64,000 nucleotides of DNA from Procambarus clarkii (lineage: Eukaryota; Arthropoda; Malacostraca; Decapoda; Cambaridae). This document shows, piece by piece, positions 23,266 to 33,600 of this stretch. The stretch spans positions 12,084,715 through 12,148,714 of the forward strand of contig NC_091217.1 in NCBI RefSeq assembly GCF_040958095.1. Direction: 5' to 3'. Under the pieces are notes generated by a model. It was not told the origin of the DNA and did no database searches. It worked only from the letters and a program-made list of their open reading frames with translations. Both the position numbers and the translations under genes were made by a program. Position 1 is the first letter of the stretch. Each line of letters opens with the position of its first letter.

Positions 23266-23740
23266 CGCACCAAGCAAGTCTTCATGAAAAAAATGGTTTG
23301 CTTTTCTTAGATTTTGTTAATTTTGAGTTCAACTTCTTTACCTGTCCTGAAACACCTGGATCACTTGAGCTAGTGCGTGTGTGTACTCTTGTGTGTGTTT
23401 ACGGAGTGAGCTTAAGCTCCTAAGCCCCGACTTTCAGACTCCCGATGTCTCCTGCAACAGTTCCCGACCCTTCTTTCCTGTCCTTATGATGAGAGAATGG
23501 AAAATGTGAATGGAGTTAGTGTTAACTACCAGTCATCTCAATTCACTTCTCTTACACTAAATAAGTGTAAGAGAAGTGAAATCCCTACGGCTCATCTGAT
23601 TTTATAGTTTGTGTAAGTGTGCGTGCGTGAGTGTGCGCGCATGAGTGTGCGCGCGTATGAGCGCGCGCGTGTATGTGGTGGCCTGGGAAGCTTAGCTCTG
23701 AATACGGCTTGATTTTACCTGATTTACCTGAGAGCCACTA
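23266..23740. other. Spacer with a hairpin and a GT/GC alternating tract
   Basis: No gene is visible. A perfect 17-bp hairpin lies at 23542-23558 and 23564-23580 with a 5-base loop. An alternating purine-pyrimidine tract of TG, CG and CA steps covers about 23610-23678 and is of the type able to form Z-DNA. Confidence 0.7.
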
Positions 23741-24078
23741 ACCCTAGTGGCTTCAATGAGAACAGCAAGCCGGCGGCTTATCGAAGGTCCCCCGATTTGC
23801 CTTGATCTTTTCCAGGTAGATTTTAAAATTTAACACAATTTTGGCCTTTAAAGCTTTGGCGGGTAGGCGGTTCCATGGGTAAATAACCCTGAGGGTGAAA
23901 AAGCATCTCCTGTTGTCAGTCCAACATTGTGGCTTGTTGAGCTTGAAACAGTTGCTCCTTGTTTGTGTTACATCTGACCTTTGTAAAGAAAATGTCCAGA
24001 TCAACATCCTCCAACTTCTTGAGTCTTCTTCAACTTCTGGACTGAAGAAGAAGACTAATCCAGTCTTCTTCAACTTCT
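23741..24078 (-). pseudogene. CR1-like LINE, C-terminal part (3' piece of interrupted copy)
   Basis: The minus strand encodes a stretch with TQTRSNCFKLNKPQCWTDNR, then FFTLRV and WNRLPAKALKAK, ending near FKIYLEK. This is the typical end of CR1/L2-type LINE proteins (TR-HSLKL, FFT-RV, WN-LP, and F-LDK). Upstream it runs into a 30-bp minisatellite and the insertion of the large retrotransposon. The same LINE continues at 30560-30770, so this is one copy split in two. The thumb region between the palm and the C-terminus is replaced by the minisatellite. Confidence 0.75.
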
Positions 24079-24093
24079 GGACTGAAGAAGAAG
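24017..24093. repeat. 30-bp minisatellite, left part
   Basis: Diverged units of GGACTGAAGAAGAAGACTTC plus TTCAACTTCT. The array continues on the other side of the inserted retrotransposon at 30391-30556. The last 15 bases here (24079-24093) form the left copy of the target-site duplication. Confidence 0.9.
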
Positions 24094-24174
24094 TAAGTAA
24101 GTAATTATCAAAAGAAGGCACCAAACCGGGAAGGCTATGTAGCACCATCAAATACGCAAAATAATCAGAGGGCG

Positions 24175-27100
24175 CTAAATATCACCAAGGATGCCAATAC
24201 GAGAACAAAAACGCATAAGGCGAACGATATCAAAAGTATCCGAGTCACCAAGAATTCTATCGAGGGACAGGTGACCGCGAGGGGCGGTCGGAAAGCAAGA
24301 CACACGCTCGTCCTGGAAGTCAGGACATTCAAGAAGGACATGCACGACCGTAAGAGGGACAATGCAACTAGGACAATAAGGAGCAGGGCGGCGCTCCATC
24401 AAGTGACCATGGGTTAAGCGAGTATGGCCAATACGCAACCTCGCTAGAGCTGTTTCCCACCGCCGGTTACGGTGGAAGGAGGACGGCCACGAGGAAACAC
24501 AACATTTAAGAGTACGTAGCTTGTTACCAGTAACAGACAACCAAGAAGCCTGCCAACGGGTAAGGACTGAGGAATGGATAACCGGGTAAAAGTCGGAATA
24601 CGGAATGCCTTTACGAGAGATGGGACAAGAGCGGACAGCTTCCTTAGCGGCAGCATCCGCACGCTCATTTAAAGACACGCCAATATGGCTGGGAACCCAA
24701 CAAAACTCAACCGACTTAAATTTACTGTGAACGAGAAACAGCCAATGCTGGATCTCGACAACTACCGGATGAACTGGATTAAAGCACCCGAGAGCCATGA
24801 GGGCACTACGAGAGTCAACAACAACCACAAAGGAAGACTGACAACGAGAAAGCAGGAGACGAAGAGCATAGAGAATAGCATAAAGTTCCGCTGTAAAGAT
24901 GCTAGTCTCCGGAGGCAAGCGACACATATAAGTGCGATCAGGAAAAACAACAGAGTAGCCAACACCGTCCGCTGACTTAGACCCATCGGTGAAGACAGAA
25001 ACGGAGCGGGAGTGAGAAGAAAAGTGCTCGAGGAAAAGGCGTTTTAGAACTGTAGGAGGGGTAGAAGCTTTAGTGATACGAGTCAAGGATGTACAAAACC
25101 GCGGAAGAGGGACCCTCCACGGGGGCAAAGAAGGAACAACACGAGGAGAAACATCAGAAATACGAACGGAGAGAGAATCCTGCAGGCGAGATAACCGGAC
25201 AGAAAGAGGGAGGTGGTGAAGAGGAACAGGAACCGCAGGAGGGGTAAAAGTTAAAGCACGACAGAGACGAGAGGAAGGATGTTGCAAGGACCGCGCAAGA
25301 TAGCGAAGACAGTAGCGATCACGGCGGTCCTGGAGAGACAGGAAGCCAGTGTCAACATACAAGCTAAGGACGGGAGTCGAACGAAAGGCACCAGAACTGA
25401 GGCGCAACCCAGTATGGTGCAAAGCATCAAGACAGCGAAGAGTAGAAGGAGAAGCAGACGAGTAAGCAGGGCAACCATAATCGAGCTTAGACAGGACGAG
25501 AGAGGAATGTAAAGCAAGGAGAGTGCGCCTATCTGCCCCCCAAGAAGTATGGGACAAGACCCGAAGGAGGGTAAGGGACTTAGAGCACTCAACACGGAGG
25601 TAAGAGATATGGGGAGACCAAGACAAACGAGTGTCAAGGAATAACCCCAAAAGCTTCGCGGAATCTTTGTATTCAAGGGGATGACCATAAAGTGACAAAG
25701 AGGGACGAAGAACAACCCGTTTCCGCGTAAAAGTCATGGCACAAGTCTTAGAAGTAGAGAACTTGAAGCCATGACCTGTGGCCCAAGACGACACGGCATC
25801 AATCGCAAGTTGAAGCCGGCGTTGAAGGAGAGGCGAATCATCACCCTGACAACAAAGGGTAAGATCATCGACATAGAGAGCGGAGAAGACACCAGAAGGA
25901 AGAGAGGAAAGAAGACCATTGAGGGCAACCAGAAAAAGAGTAGTGCTCAGAACACTACCCTGGGGCACACCTTCGTATTGCTGAAAAGGGGGAGAGAGAG
26001 CGGTACCAAGGCGCACCCGAAAGGAACGACGAGAGAGGAAGCTGCGGAGAAAGAGAGGGAGATGACCACGAAGGCCAAAAGAATGAAGTTGAGATAGGAT
26101 ATGATAACGCCAAGTGGTGTCGTAAGCCTTTTCTAGGTCAAAAAGGACGGCAACAACGGAGGTCTTCGCAGCAAAAGCAGTACGTATATAGACCTCCAAG
26201 TTCACCAGGACATCTGTCGTGCTGCGGCACTTGCGGAAACCAAATTGAGAAGGGGAGAGGAGGTGATGGTGTTCCAGGAACCACATCAGACGAACGTTAA
26301 CCATACGTTCAAAGAGTTTGCAGACACAACTTGTGAGAGCAATAGGGCGAAAGTCCTTAGGGGAAGTACCCAGAGACCCTGGTTTGCGAACAGGGAGGAC
26401 AACGGCATCGAGCCAGTCCTCAGGGACTGACGACGACTCCCAGATCCGATTATACAGACTCAGTAAATACTGAGACGTGCTCGGAGGGAGATGGCGAAGC
26501 ATCTCATAATGAATACCATCGGAGCCCGCCGCCGTAGAACCGCAGAGGGCCAGGGCAGAACGAAGTTCAGAGAGAGAGAAGGGATCATTATAGGGAAGCT
26601 GAAGATGAGTGCAGAAATCTAAAGGACGAGACTCAAGGACAGGTTTACGAAGAAGGAAAGATTGGGGAAGATGAAGACCAGAGCTAACAGAAGAAAAGTG
26701 GGAACCCAGTTCGGAAGCGACCTGCAACGGGTCCGCCACAAGAGTATCATGGAGGTGAAGGACCGGTGAAACATCGGGAACGAACTTACCCGCTATCTTG
26801 CGGATACGCTTCCAGATCTGGGCCAGAGGGGTTTCGGACGTAATTGTCGAGACATAAGATGCCCAACATTCACGTTTAGCCGTACGGATGGCCCTACGGG
26901 CCACCGCACTCGCTTTCCGAAAGAAAAGAAAAGAATCGGTCGTCTGCCTACGGCGGTGCTTCTTCCAGGCTGCACGCTTACAGCGGACAGCCCGAGCACA
27001 GTCCGCATTCCACCAGGGAACGCACTTCCGTGGACCCCGAGAGGAAGAGCGAGGAATAGAGCGGAGGGCAGCGTCGAAGACAGTGTCATGAAAAAGGAGG

Positions 27101-27900
27101 AGAGCGCGAGAGAGGGGCAGAAGGGAGAGGTCAGAGAGAGTAGCACTGAGGGAAAACAGGGTCCAGTCCGCCTTAGCAAACTGCCACCTAGGGAAAGAGA
27201 GGGAAGGGCGAAAAGAGAAAAAGGAAACAAGGATGGGGAAATGATCACTTCCATGGAGGTCATCAAGAACCTGCCATGTGAAATCTAAGTAAAGAGAAGA
27301 AGAGCAGAGAGAAAGATCAAGACAAGAAAGGGTGCGAGTTCGAGAGTCCAAATGAGTGGGCTCACCAGAATTCAGAAGAGACAGGGAAGAAGAGAGGAGA
27401 AACGGCTCAAGGAGGCGACCCCGGGTATTCGTCAGAACGTCACCCCAAAGAGAATGACGACAATTGAAGTCACCCAGCAGGAGCACAGGCTCCGGCAAGG
27501 AGTCTAGGAGGTGTTTCAAATCAGGAAGAGAGAGCGGGACACTCGGGGGGAGATAAATGGAACAAACTGTGTACCATTTCCCCACAAAGATACGAGCAGC
27601 AGAACAATGGAGAGGCGAAGGAAAAAGTAAAGGAACAAAGGGAACATCAGCCCGAATCAAGAGAGCAGAAGAATTAGAAGCCCCAGCAATGGCTGGGGGG
27701 GGGGAGAGAAAGGAATAGCCACGAAAACGACCAGGACGAGCACCAAGCATCGGCTCCTGGAGACAGACACAAAGGGGCGAAAACCGCGAAACCAGAAGTT
27801 GGAGTTCGAGGAAATTGGCGTAATAACCTCGAACGTTCCATTGAAGAATGGACAACGACGAGAAGAGAAAGGACAAAAACAGAGAACAAGGAAGAAACAA
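24175..27900 (-). CDS. Retrotransposon ORF2: endonuclease, reverse transcriptase, RNase H
   Basis: A 1241-residue polyprotein. The N-terminal apurinic endonuclease (about 15-235) shows QWNVRG, CLQEP, LLGDFN and GSDHFP. Reverse transcriptase (about 440-760) contains [34 protein letters not shown] and the catalytic YVDD (about 677). RNase H (about 965-1085) has FTDGSKS, TAELYAI, VVDSRSA and WVPSHIGVSLNERAD, so all four acidic residues are present. A final CX2C-H-C element (CPSC, HVLLECP) follows. The endonuclease nicks the target, RT copies RNA at the nick, and RNase H may remove template. The start is 24 bases after the ORF1 stop on the same strand, which suggests reinitiation. No internal stop is seen. 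Confidence 0.93.
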   Translation of the reverse strand: MFLPCSLFLSFLFSSLSILQWNVRGYYANFLELQLLVSRFSPLCVCLQEPMLGARPGRFRGYSFLSPPPAIAGASNSSALLIRADVPFVPLLFPSPLHCSAARIFVGKWYTVCSIYLPPSVPLSLPDLKHLLDSLPEPVLLLGDFNCRHSLWGDVLTNTRGRLLEPFLLSSSLSLLNSGEPTHLDSRTRTLSCLDLSLCSSSLYLDFTWQVLDDLHGSDHFPILVSFFSFRPSLSFPRWQFAKADWTLFSLSATLSDLSLLPLSRALLLFHDTVFDAALRSIPRSSSRGPRKCVPWWNADCARAVRCKRAAWKKHRRRQTTDSFLFFRKASAVARRAIRTAKRECWASYVSTITSETPLAQIWKRIRKIAGKFVPDVSPVLHLHDTLVADPLQVASELGSHFSSVSSGLHLPQSFLLRKPVLESRPLDFCTHLQLPYNDPFSLSELRSALALCGSTAAGSDGIHYEMLRHLPPSTSQYLLSLYNRIWESSSVPEDWLDAVVLPVRKPGSLGTSPKDFRPIALTSCVCKLFERMVNVRLMWFLEHHHLLSPSQFGFRKCRSTTDVLVNLEVYIRTAFAAKTSVVAVLFDLEKAYDTTWRYHILSQLHSFGLRGHLPLFLRSFLSRRSFRVRLGTALSPPFQQYEGVPQGSVLSTTLFLVALNGLLSSLPSGVFSALYVDDLTLCCQGDDSPLLQRRLQLAIDAVSSWATGHGFKFSTSKTCAMTFTRKRVVLRPSLSLYGHPLEYKDSAKLLGLFLDTRLSWSPHISYLRVECSKSLTLLRVLSHTSWGADRRTLLALHSSLVLSKLDYGCPAYSSASPSTLRCLDALHHTGLRLSSGAFRSTPVLSLYVDTGFLSLQDRRDRYCLRYLARSLQHPSSRLCRALTFTPPAVPVPLHHLPLSVRLSRLQDSLSVRISDVSPRVVPSLPPWRVPLPRFCTSLTRITKASTPPTVLKRLFLEHFSSHSRSVSVFTDGSKSADGVGYSVVFPDRTYMCRLPPETSIFTAELYAILYALRLLLSRCQSSFVVVVDSRSALMALGCFNPVHPVVVEIQHWLFLVHSKFKSVEFCWVPSHIGVSLNERADAAAKEAVRSCPISRKGIPYSDFYPVIHSSVLTRWQASWLSVTGNKLRTLKCCVSSWPSSFHRNRRWETALARLRIGHTRLTHGHLMERRPAPYCPSCIVPLTVVHVLLECPDFQDERVSCFPTAPRGHLSLDRILGDSDTFDIVRLMRFCSRIGILGDI

Positions 27901-27923
27901 AGGCGAAAGACCAACAGAGCACG

Positions 27924-29855
27924 TTAAAGAATATCAGGGTCGGGATCAGGGTCAGCAAAGTCAGGGTTAGGGGGCATGGGTAAACTGAGCAAAGACGGAG
28001 GGAAGGAAACGGGAGAACAGATCAGAGGTGGGCGGGCAGGGTCCGGAGGAGGAGGAGGAGGAGGAGGAGGAGACAACGGAGAGGAGCAGTCAAGGACAGC
28101 AGCAGGAAGAGGGGGAGTAGAAAGAGAGGAGCGCACCCCAGCAAGAGCAGCAACCGAAAGGGAAGCAGGGGCCAAAGAAACCTCCATAGCAGGAACAGGG
28201 GGCGCAAGCACTGAAACGGGAGTGGAAGGAGCAACAGAGCCAGAAGGAGGAGCTGAGGAAGAAAGCGAAGCCTTCTTACCCGCCGGGGAAGAGGAAGGAG
28301 AGGAGCCAGGCTTACGCTTCTGACTTAAAGAGACCGGTGTCCCAGCAACTACGTACCGGGCAACGGATTCCAGTGTCTCAACAGGAGAAGCCGAACGAGA
28401 GCACACACGACGGCCGTTAGGAGAGCGATGGACATCCGCCCGCACCGACAGGCGGCGGGGAGAGCCGATAGATGGAGGAAGAGGATGGGAAGGAGGATCG
28501 GAGGGGGACGAGGAAGGAGACACAGAAGACACGACAGACCGGGTAGAAGGAAGGGGAACCCCAGACAGAGGACCAGGAGGAGGATCCTTCGGGAGAGAAC
28601 CCAAAGGGACAGAGGAGGGGGCAGTGGGCGCATCAGGGTCCAAGGCCTGGAAACGGTTGTGAGTCTGAGGAAGGCGGGAAGGACGAGGAGAGGAAGAGCG
28701 CAACACGCGAGCATAAGAGATATTAGCATAAGGCGGGAGCCGGCGAACCTGGCGCCTCGCCTCAGGAAAAGATAAACGCTCCCGGTGCTTCAAGTTGAGG
28801 ACGGCTGCCTCAAGCTTGTAATGGACACACGCACGGGAGAAGGTAGGATGGGCCTCACCGCAGTTGAGGCAACGAGCCTGGGGAGAAGCGCACTCCGACT
28901 TAGAGTGACCTTCGCCACCACACAAAGGACAGAGAGAGACAGTCCCGGAGCAGCGGAGGGCACCATGCCCAAACCTCCAGCACTTGTTGCAGAGCCGAGG
29001 AGAAGGAATGTACTCCTGGACAGAGCACCTGGCACCAGCAAGAATGACAGAGGGTGGAAGGGTCCTACCATCAAAGGTAATCTTCACAACCCGGAGGGGT
29101 TGATGGCGACTACCACGAGGGGGACGAGTAAACGTGTCCACCTGGAGAATAGAATGGCCCTGGGCAGCGAGGATATGTCGAATATCGTCGTGGCAGTCGC
29201 GTAGGTCCCGAACACCGGTCGCAACATGGGGCGGGAGCAAAATAGTGCCAACACTGGCATTCAACTGGACGTTCTTCGAGACCCGAACGGGGGTCTCGCC
29301 AAGGCAGGATAAGGCAGCCAAGCGGGAAGCAGCATCCTGAGAAGGAGCAGCAACGACACGCGTACCGAGACGAGTGGGGTTAAAAGTAATGGAGGCATCC
29401 ACGGAATCAATGAGATGTCGATGAAGGGAGAAATCGTCAGGAGGCGCAGAATCAAGAGGGAGGAGATCAAAATATTTGGCCCACGAAGCGGGACCAAACA
29501 AGGCTTGATAGGTAGCAGAACTGGAAGGAATCGAGCGAGGGCGGCCGTGACGAGAACGGCGGTGAGAACCCCCAGAGAGAGAGGGGTTAAAAGGCGCAGT
29601 AGTAACAACTAGAGAAGGAGCCGCGCCAGGGGACGAGGTAGTCACCACTGGGGGCTTGGGGCTCGACCCAACCACAGAGGAGGGAGGGGAGCCAGGGGAA
29701 GGAGTCAGAGAGGCCAAAGGAGGAGCAAGGTCGGGGCCCAATGCAGCGGAGGCTACAGAGCCCGGTCTTCCAATACGGACCGACTCGGGGGCTTGGTCGC
29801 CCACCCCACGAGCCTGAAAAGGTAAGCCAGAAGCAGCCGAAACAGGGGTTATCAT
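27924..29855 (-). CDS. Retrotransposon ORF1: RNA-binding Gag-like protein
   Basis: A 643-residue protein rich in proline and serine. Three successive zinc knuckles lie at about 291-350: CNKCWRFGHGALRC, CPLCGGEGHSKSEC and CLNCGEAHPTFSRAC (CX2CX4HX4C twice, then CX2CX3HX6C). This triplet is characteristic of ORF1 in the Jockey, I and R1 groups. The region before it (about 135-285) probably forms an RRM-like fold, which is inference. The C-terminal half is low-complexity. It binds retrotransposon RNA and packages it with ORF2 protein. The frame is intact; other frames across this GC-rich region are by-products. Confidence 0.88.
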   Translation of the reverse strand: MITPVSAASGLPFQARGVGDQAPESVRIGRPGSVASAALGPDLAPPLASLTPSPGSPPSSVVGSSPKPPVVTTSSPGAAPSLVVTTAPFNPSLSGGSHRRSRHGRPRSIPSSSATYQALFGPASWAKYFDLLPLDSAPPDDFSLHRHLIDSVDASITFNPTRLGTRVVAAPSQDAASRLAALSCLGETPVRVSKNVQLNASVGTILLPPHVATGVRDLRDCHDDIRHILAAQGHSILQVDTFTRPPRGSRHQPLRVVKITFDGRTLPPSVILAGARCSVQEYIPSPRLCNKCWRFGHGALRCSGTVSLCPLCGGEGHSKSECASPQARCLNCGEAHPTFSRACVHYKLEAAVLNLKHRERLSFPEARRQVRRLPPYANISYARVLRSSSPRPSRLPQTHNRFQALDPDAPTAPSSVPLGSLPKDPPPGPLSGVPLPSTRSVVSSVSPSSSPSDPPSHPLPPSIGSPRRLSVRADVHRSPNGRRVCSRSASPVETLESVARYVVAGTPVSLSQKRKPGSSPSSSPAGKKASLSSSAPPSGSVAPSTPVSVLAPPVPAMEVSLAPASLSVAALAGVRSSLSTPPLPAAVLDCSSPLSPPPPPPPPPDPARPPLICSPVSFPPSLLSLPMPPNPDFADPDPDPDIL

Positions 29856-30390
29856 CTTGACGAAATTACGAATTCACTCACGAATGTGCCCCCACACCCA
29901 CCATGGAGCCACAATTAGAGGCAGGACACCCAACAAGAAGCTATCGCCGATCTTGTCGGGGCCTCCTAGGGGTGCGTCGTGAGTATACGCCCCACAAACG
30001 CCACCTTAAGAAACCGACAGTCCGTCGAGATCGGGTTCAGTGACGAAGTGGGGATTGACAATAAAAGGTTCCCCTCGCTCTCGACGTCGGGTACTGCAGT
30101 TCTACGGGTGCAAGAGTATGCCTCCTCAAGCACCCGGGCGTCAAAGTAGAAGAAGTCCAAGGGAAGAACCAGAACGAGCAAAAGGTCGGCAGGAAACGGC
30201 AAGCAGATAGGAGAAGAGGGGGGAGAAAAACAAAACAGAAGGAAAAGGAAAAGATGCCCAGCAGAATTGGAGAGGACGGCAGCAGGAGCACAAGGCTAGA
30301 AAAGGACAGAGGACTGTCCCAAGGAGCATCACACTCCGGCAGCCGCCCACTAAGCCCCCAGACGGCGACAACGAGCTGAGCGGGGAGGGG
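29856..30390 (-). promoter_or_regulatory. 5' untranslated region and presumed internal promoter of the retrotransposon
   Basis: This is the GC-rich stretch between the 5' target duplication and the ORF1 start. I-group elements carry an internal promoter at the start of this region. No TATA box was seen. Confidence 0.5.
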
Positions 30391-30556
30391 GGACTGAAGA
30401 AGAAGACTTCTTCAACTTCTGGACTGAAGAAGAAGACTTCTTCAACTTCTGGACTGAAGAAGAAGACTTCTTCAACTTCTGGACTGAAGAAGAAGACTTC
30501 TTCAACTTCTGGACTGAAGAAGAAGACTTCTTCAACTTCTGGACTGGATGAGAAGA
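30391..30556. repeat. 30-bp minisatellite, right part
   Basis: Five almost identical units of GGACTGAAGAAGAAGACTTC plus TTCAACTTCT. Each unit is partly self-complementary (GAAGAAGTCTTCTTC). In the minus-strand LINE frame the unit encodes ten residues in phase. Confidence 0.95.
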
Positions 30557-30559
30557 CTC

Positions 30560-30770
30560 CTCCAATCGTCTAACCATTTGTGGAGTTCATGTTTAAGGTT
30601 TCAATATCATTATCATTTCCCACTTTACCACATCACATCATCTGGAAATTTGATGATGTGGTTTGTAATATCCTGATTTATCTCGACGATGTGTATGACA
30701 AAAAGCGTAGGCCCCAAAATGGACCCCTGTGGCACCCCCTTACCACATTTCTCCATTCAGATTCGTCACA
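30560..30770 (-). pseudogene. CR1-like LINE, reverse-transcriptase palm (5' piece of interrupted copy)
   Basis: On the minus strand I read a GVPQGSILGP-like block (about 30745-30715), then IDEINQDI and FPDD (a decayed FADD) near 30660. The direction and domain order fit the C-terminal piece at 23741-24078. The piece is frameshifted and truncated. Confidence 0.6.
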
Positions 30771-31996
30771 TTTAGCACAACTATTTGTTTTCTTTGTTTC
30801 GTCTATTGTTTTATGGCTCAAGTAACTACAACTTGAGGATCCGTCGTTTCCTACACGTACCGCAGACTTACAAGGACATAGTCTAAGACCAGGAACGTGT
30901 ACCAGCATGTCGGTAGCGATGTTATACAGAGAGGGTAGGGAGGGACAGTGGGACGCTTCTAGTCAAGCAGGACAAAATATCGCCACCACGGGAACATATC
31001 CCTCAAGGTTGATTGATTGATGAAGATTGTGCCACCCAAAAGGTGGCACGGGCATGAATAGCCTGTAATCCCGCAAGGTGTGTCATCTTGTTATATGTAG
31101 ACAAGCGCAGCTGGAACTCGCTTAACTAAATTGGGTGAACAGACTGTCAATATGTATGTAGTAGATATAATAGAACAAAAATAGGTTGGGAGTCAGTACC
31201 TTAGACAACGGACGGTTAGAAAGGCCGGTTCCAAGAGCTAATAGCTCGATCCAGCAGGTACAAACTGTCAGAACATTACCAATTTACCAACCCTCATTGT
31301 CATAATGCGGGTACAAAGTGGGGTAATGAGTGAAGGAGAGTGTGTACAGTGTTAGTGAGGCCCCGCCTAGTATGGGTCACCAGGCCTGCTGTAGTGCCCC
31401 ATCCGTCTTACTCATGTATCTCTCATGCCAGGGGCTCCCGACGAGGCTCCTGGCTCTGGCCAGGCTGAGACAGGGGTCGTGCTCAACTATTACCCAACTA
31501 AATACTAGTACCATGTACAGGGAAGAGAAACACAACCATTGTAACAATGACTACACTGAGGGACGGTTACTCCCTCAAGTAACCGTCATAGGGATGAAAA
31601 AAATTTCAAATTAAGATCGTGATCTAAAGAAAAAACACTGAAATGGACAGATTTAACTGACGCGAAGTGGCAAATAATGGCAGCTCAACAGTGTATAAAG
31701 TGAAGAGTAAATATATAGAGGGATGAGGGGCGTGAGAGTGGAGCCTTCATCAGTGGGTAATGTCTCCGCTTGGTTCAACAGGAGGACTCCTATGATCACT
31801 GTTAAAGCCACGAGTGTAGGCATTCTTCATAGATTATAACGCGCCCTTTGTCACAACACAATGAACCGCGGCACCAACTATGTGCACACAAGGGGAGCCA
31901 CGCCTCCACCCGTCTGACACGCCTTCTACACTATAACGTGCGGGGCCCTGTGGGGACGAGATTACAGGTTCTTAAATGGTGTATATGAGTAGGAGC
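30771..31996. other. Region with no supported gene, includes a SINE fragment
   Basis: No coding unit is evident. A fragment at about 31006-31080 with GATTGATTGATGAAGATTG and the hairpin-forming GCCACCCAAAAGGTGGC resembles a short repeat I recall from decapod sequences. Near 31200-31265 there is a LINE-tail-like fragment (AAGAGCTAATAGCTCG). Confidence 0.5.
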
Positions 31997-32118
31997 AACA
32001 ACACCAGGAGGAGGAGGAGGAGGAGCAGCAGCAGCAGCAGGAGCAGCAGCAGGACCAGCAGCAGCAGGAGCAGGAGGAGGAGGACCACCAGCAGCAGGAG
32101 CAGCAGCAACAGCAGAGC
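31997..32118. repeat. Imperfect GGA/GCA trinucleotide repeat
   Basis: Runs of GGA and GCA triplets (AGGAGGAGG then AGCAGCAGC blocks). They give polyalanine, proline or serine/cysteine frames with no other coding signs. Confidence 0.85.
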
Positions 32119-32569
32119 GTGACAAGGGAAGGTTCATGGACACGCTCACCACCTATCCAACTCAATAACTTGTATTATTAACTTTCTCTCCTTCTCCACC
32201 CCATTATCTCTCCCTTCCTATCCTTTTTATTCCTCTCCATCCCTCCCTGTCTCTCTCTCTCTCTCTAATATTGACTAATTATGTTTTTTAATTAATTGTG
32301 TATTTGTAGGTCAAGTATTCTTGTCAAAAAATGGCATGATTTGTATACTCTTTATTGTATAAATACATTGTGGTGGAGACTGTGTCCTCCCTTCCCCTCC
32401 CCGTTCCTAACGCTCCCTTACAACCCGCCTTTATTAACCTCATACCAAAGTTCACACAGGTTAATAAAGCCACAGTTACCTGTTGCATAGTGACTATAGC
32501 TCTCTAACCCCTCCCCCCCACCTCGCCCCCACCCTGTTGCACAGTGGCTACCACCCTCCCTCGTCTCCA
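32119..32569. other. Pyrimidine-rich spacer, no supported gene
   Basis: CT-rich sequence with a CTCTCTCT run near 32250-32268. No open frame worth reporting. Confidence 0.6.
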
Positions 32570-33127
32570 TACACCACCGACCTTACACCTGATATTTGTC
32601 AGTGTAACCGACCTTACGGCTAATATTTGTCAGTGTAACCGACCTTACACCTGATATTTGTCAGTGTAACCGACCTTACGGCTAATATTTGTCAGTGTAA
32701 CCGACCTTACACCTGATATTTGTCAGTGTAACCGACCTTACACCTGATATTTGTCAGTGTAACCGACCTTACACCTGATATTTGTCAGTGTAACCGACCT
32801 TACACCTGATATTTGTCAGTGTAACCGACCTTACATCTGATATTTGTCAGTGTAACCGACCTTACACCTGATATTTGTCAGTGTAACCGACCTTACACCT
32901 GATATTTGTCAGTGTAACCGACCTTACACCTGATATTTGTCAGTGTAACCGACCTTACACCTGATATTTGTCAGTGTAACCGACCTTACACCTGATATTT
33001 GTCAGTGTAACCGACCTTACATCTGATATTTGTCAGTGTAACCGACCTTACACCTGATATTTGTCAGTGTAACCGACCTTACACCTGATATTTGTCAGTG
33101 TAACCGACCTTACATCTGATATTTGTT
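32570..33127. repeat. 31-bp minisatellite, about 18 copies
   Basis: The unit is CGACCTTACACCTGATATTT followed by GTCAGTGTAAC, with minor variants (CACCTGA, CATCTGA, CGGCTAA). The CGGCTAA variant alternates with CACCTGA in the first units. Confidence 0.96.
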
Positions 33128-33169
33128 ATTTCTCAACTGTCTTGTATAGTTTACCTTCAGCACATACCG

Positions 33170-33600
33170 CTACCCCCCCTTCCCCAAGGCCACACCCCCT
33201 TCCCCAAGGCCACACCCCCTTCCCCAAGGCCACACCCCCTTCCCCAAGGCCACACCCCCTTCCCCAAGGCCACACCCCCTTCCCCAAGGCCACACCCCCT
33301 TCCCCAAGGCCATATCCCCTTCCCCAAGGCCACACCCCCTTCCCCAAGGCCACACCCCCTTCCCCAAGGCCACACCCCCTTCCCCAAGGCCACACCACCT
33401 TCCCCAAGGCCACACCCCCTTCCCCAAGGCCACAACCCCTTCCCCAAGGCCACACCCCCTTCCCCAAGGCCACACCCCCTTCCCCAAGGCCACATCCCCT
33501 TCCCCAAGGCCACACCCCCTTCCCCAAGGCCATATCCCCTTCCCCAAGGCCACACCCCCTTCCCCAAGGCCACAACCCCTTCCCCAAGGCCACGCCCCTT
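33170..33600. repeat. 20-bp minisatellite, about 21 copies
   Basis: The unit is CTTCCCCAAGGCCACACCCC, kept in exact 20-base register. It produces several overlapping open frames that are by-products. Confidence 0.96.

Larger units (their letters stand above)
24094..30390 (-). mobile_element. Full-length non-LTR retrotransposon, I/Jockey/R1-like
   Basis: The minus strand shows about 535 bp of GC-rich 5' leader, ORF1 with zinc knuckles, ORF2 with endonuclease, reverse transcriptase and RNase H, and a short 3' end that finishes in a TTACTTAC repeat. A 15-bp target duplication, GGACTGAAGAAGAAG, lies at 24079-24093 and 30391-30405. Because the target is itself a tandem array, its true length is at least that. 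Both ORFs are open, so the copy may be young and capable of movement. Presence of a C-terminal RNase H places it with I-group elements rather than CR1. Confidence 0.92.

Noticed and set aside
20377-23310. Four overlapping open frames of 856-966 codons on both strands
   Set aside because: They are the same minisatellite read in different frames; unit length in multiples of three keeps all frames open. No domain or start context.
27976-29204. Plus-strand frames of 115-139 codons opposite the retrotransposon ORF1
   Set aside because: Shadow frames of a GC-rich coding strand; the minus-strand frame has clear zinc knuckles.
30391-30556. Hammerhead motif in the CTGAAGA-containing 30-bp units
   Set aside because: There is no GAAA box in the right place after a stem, and the unit is explained as a coding minisatellite in a LINE.
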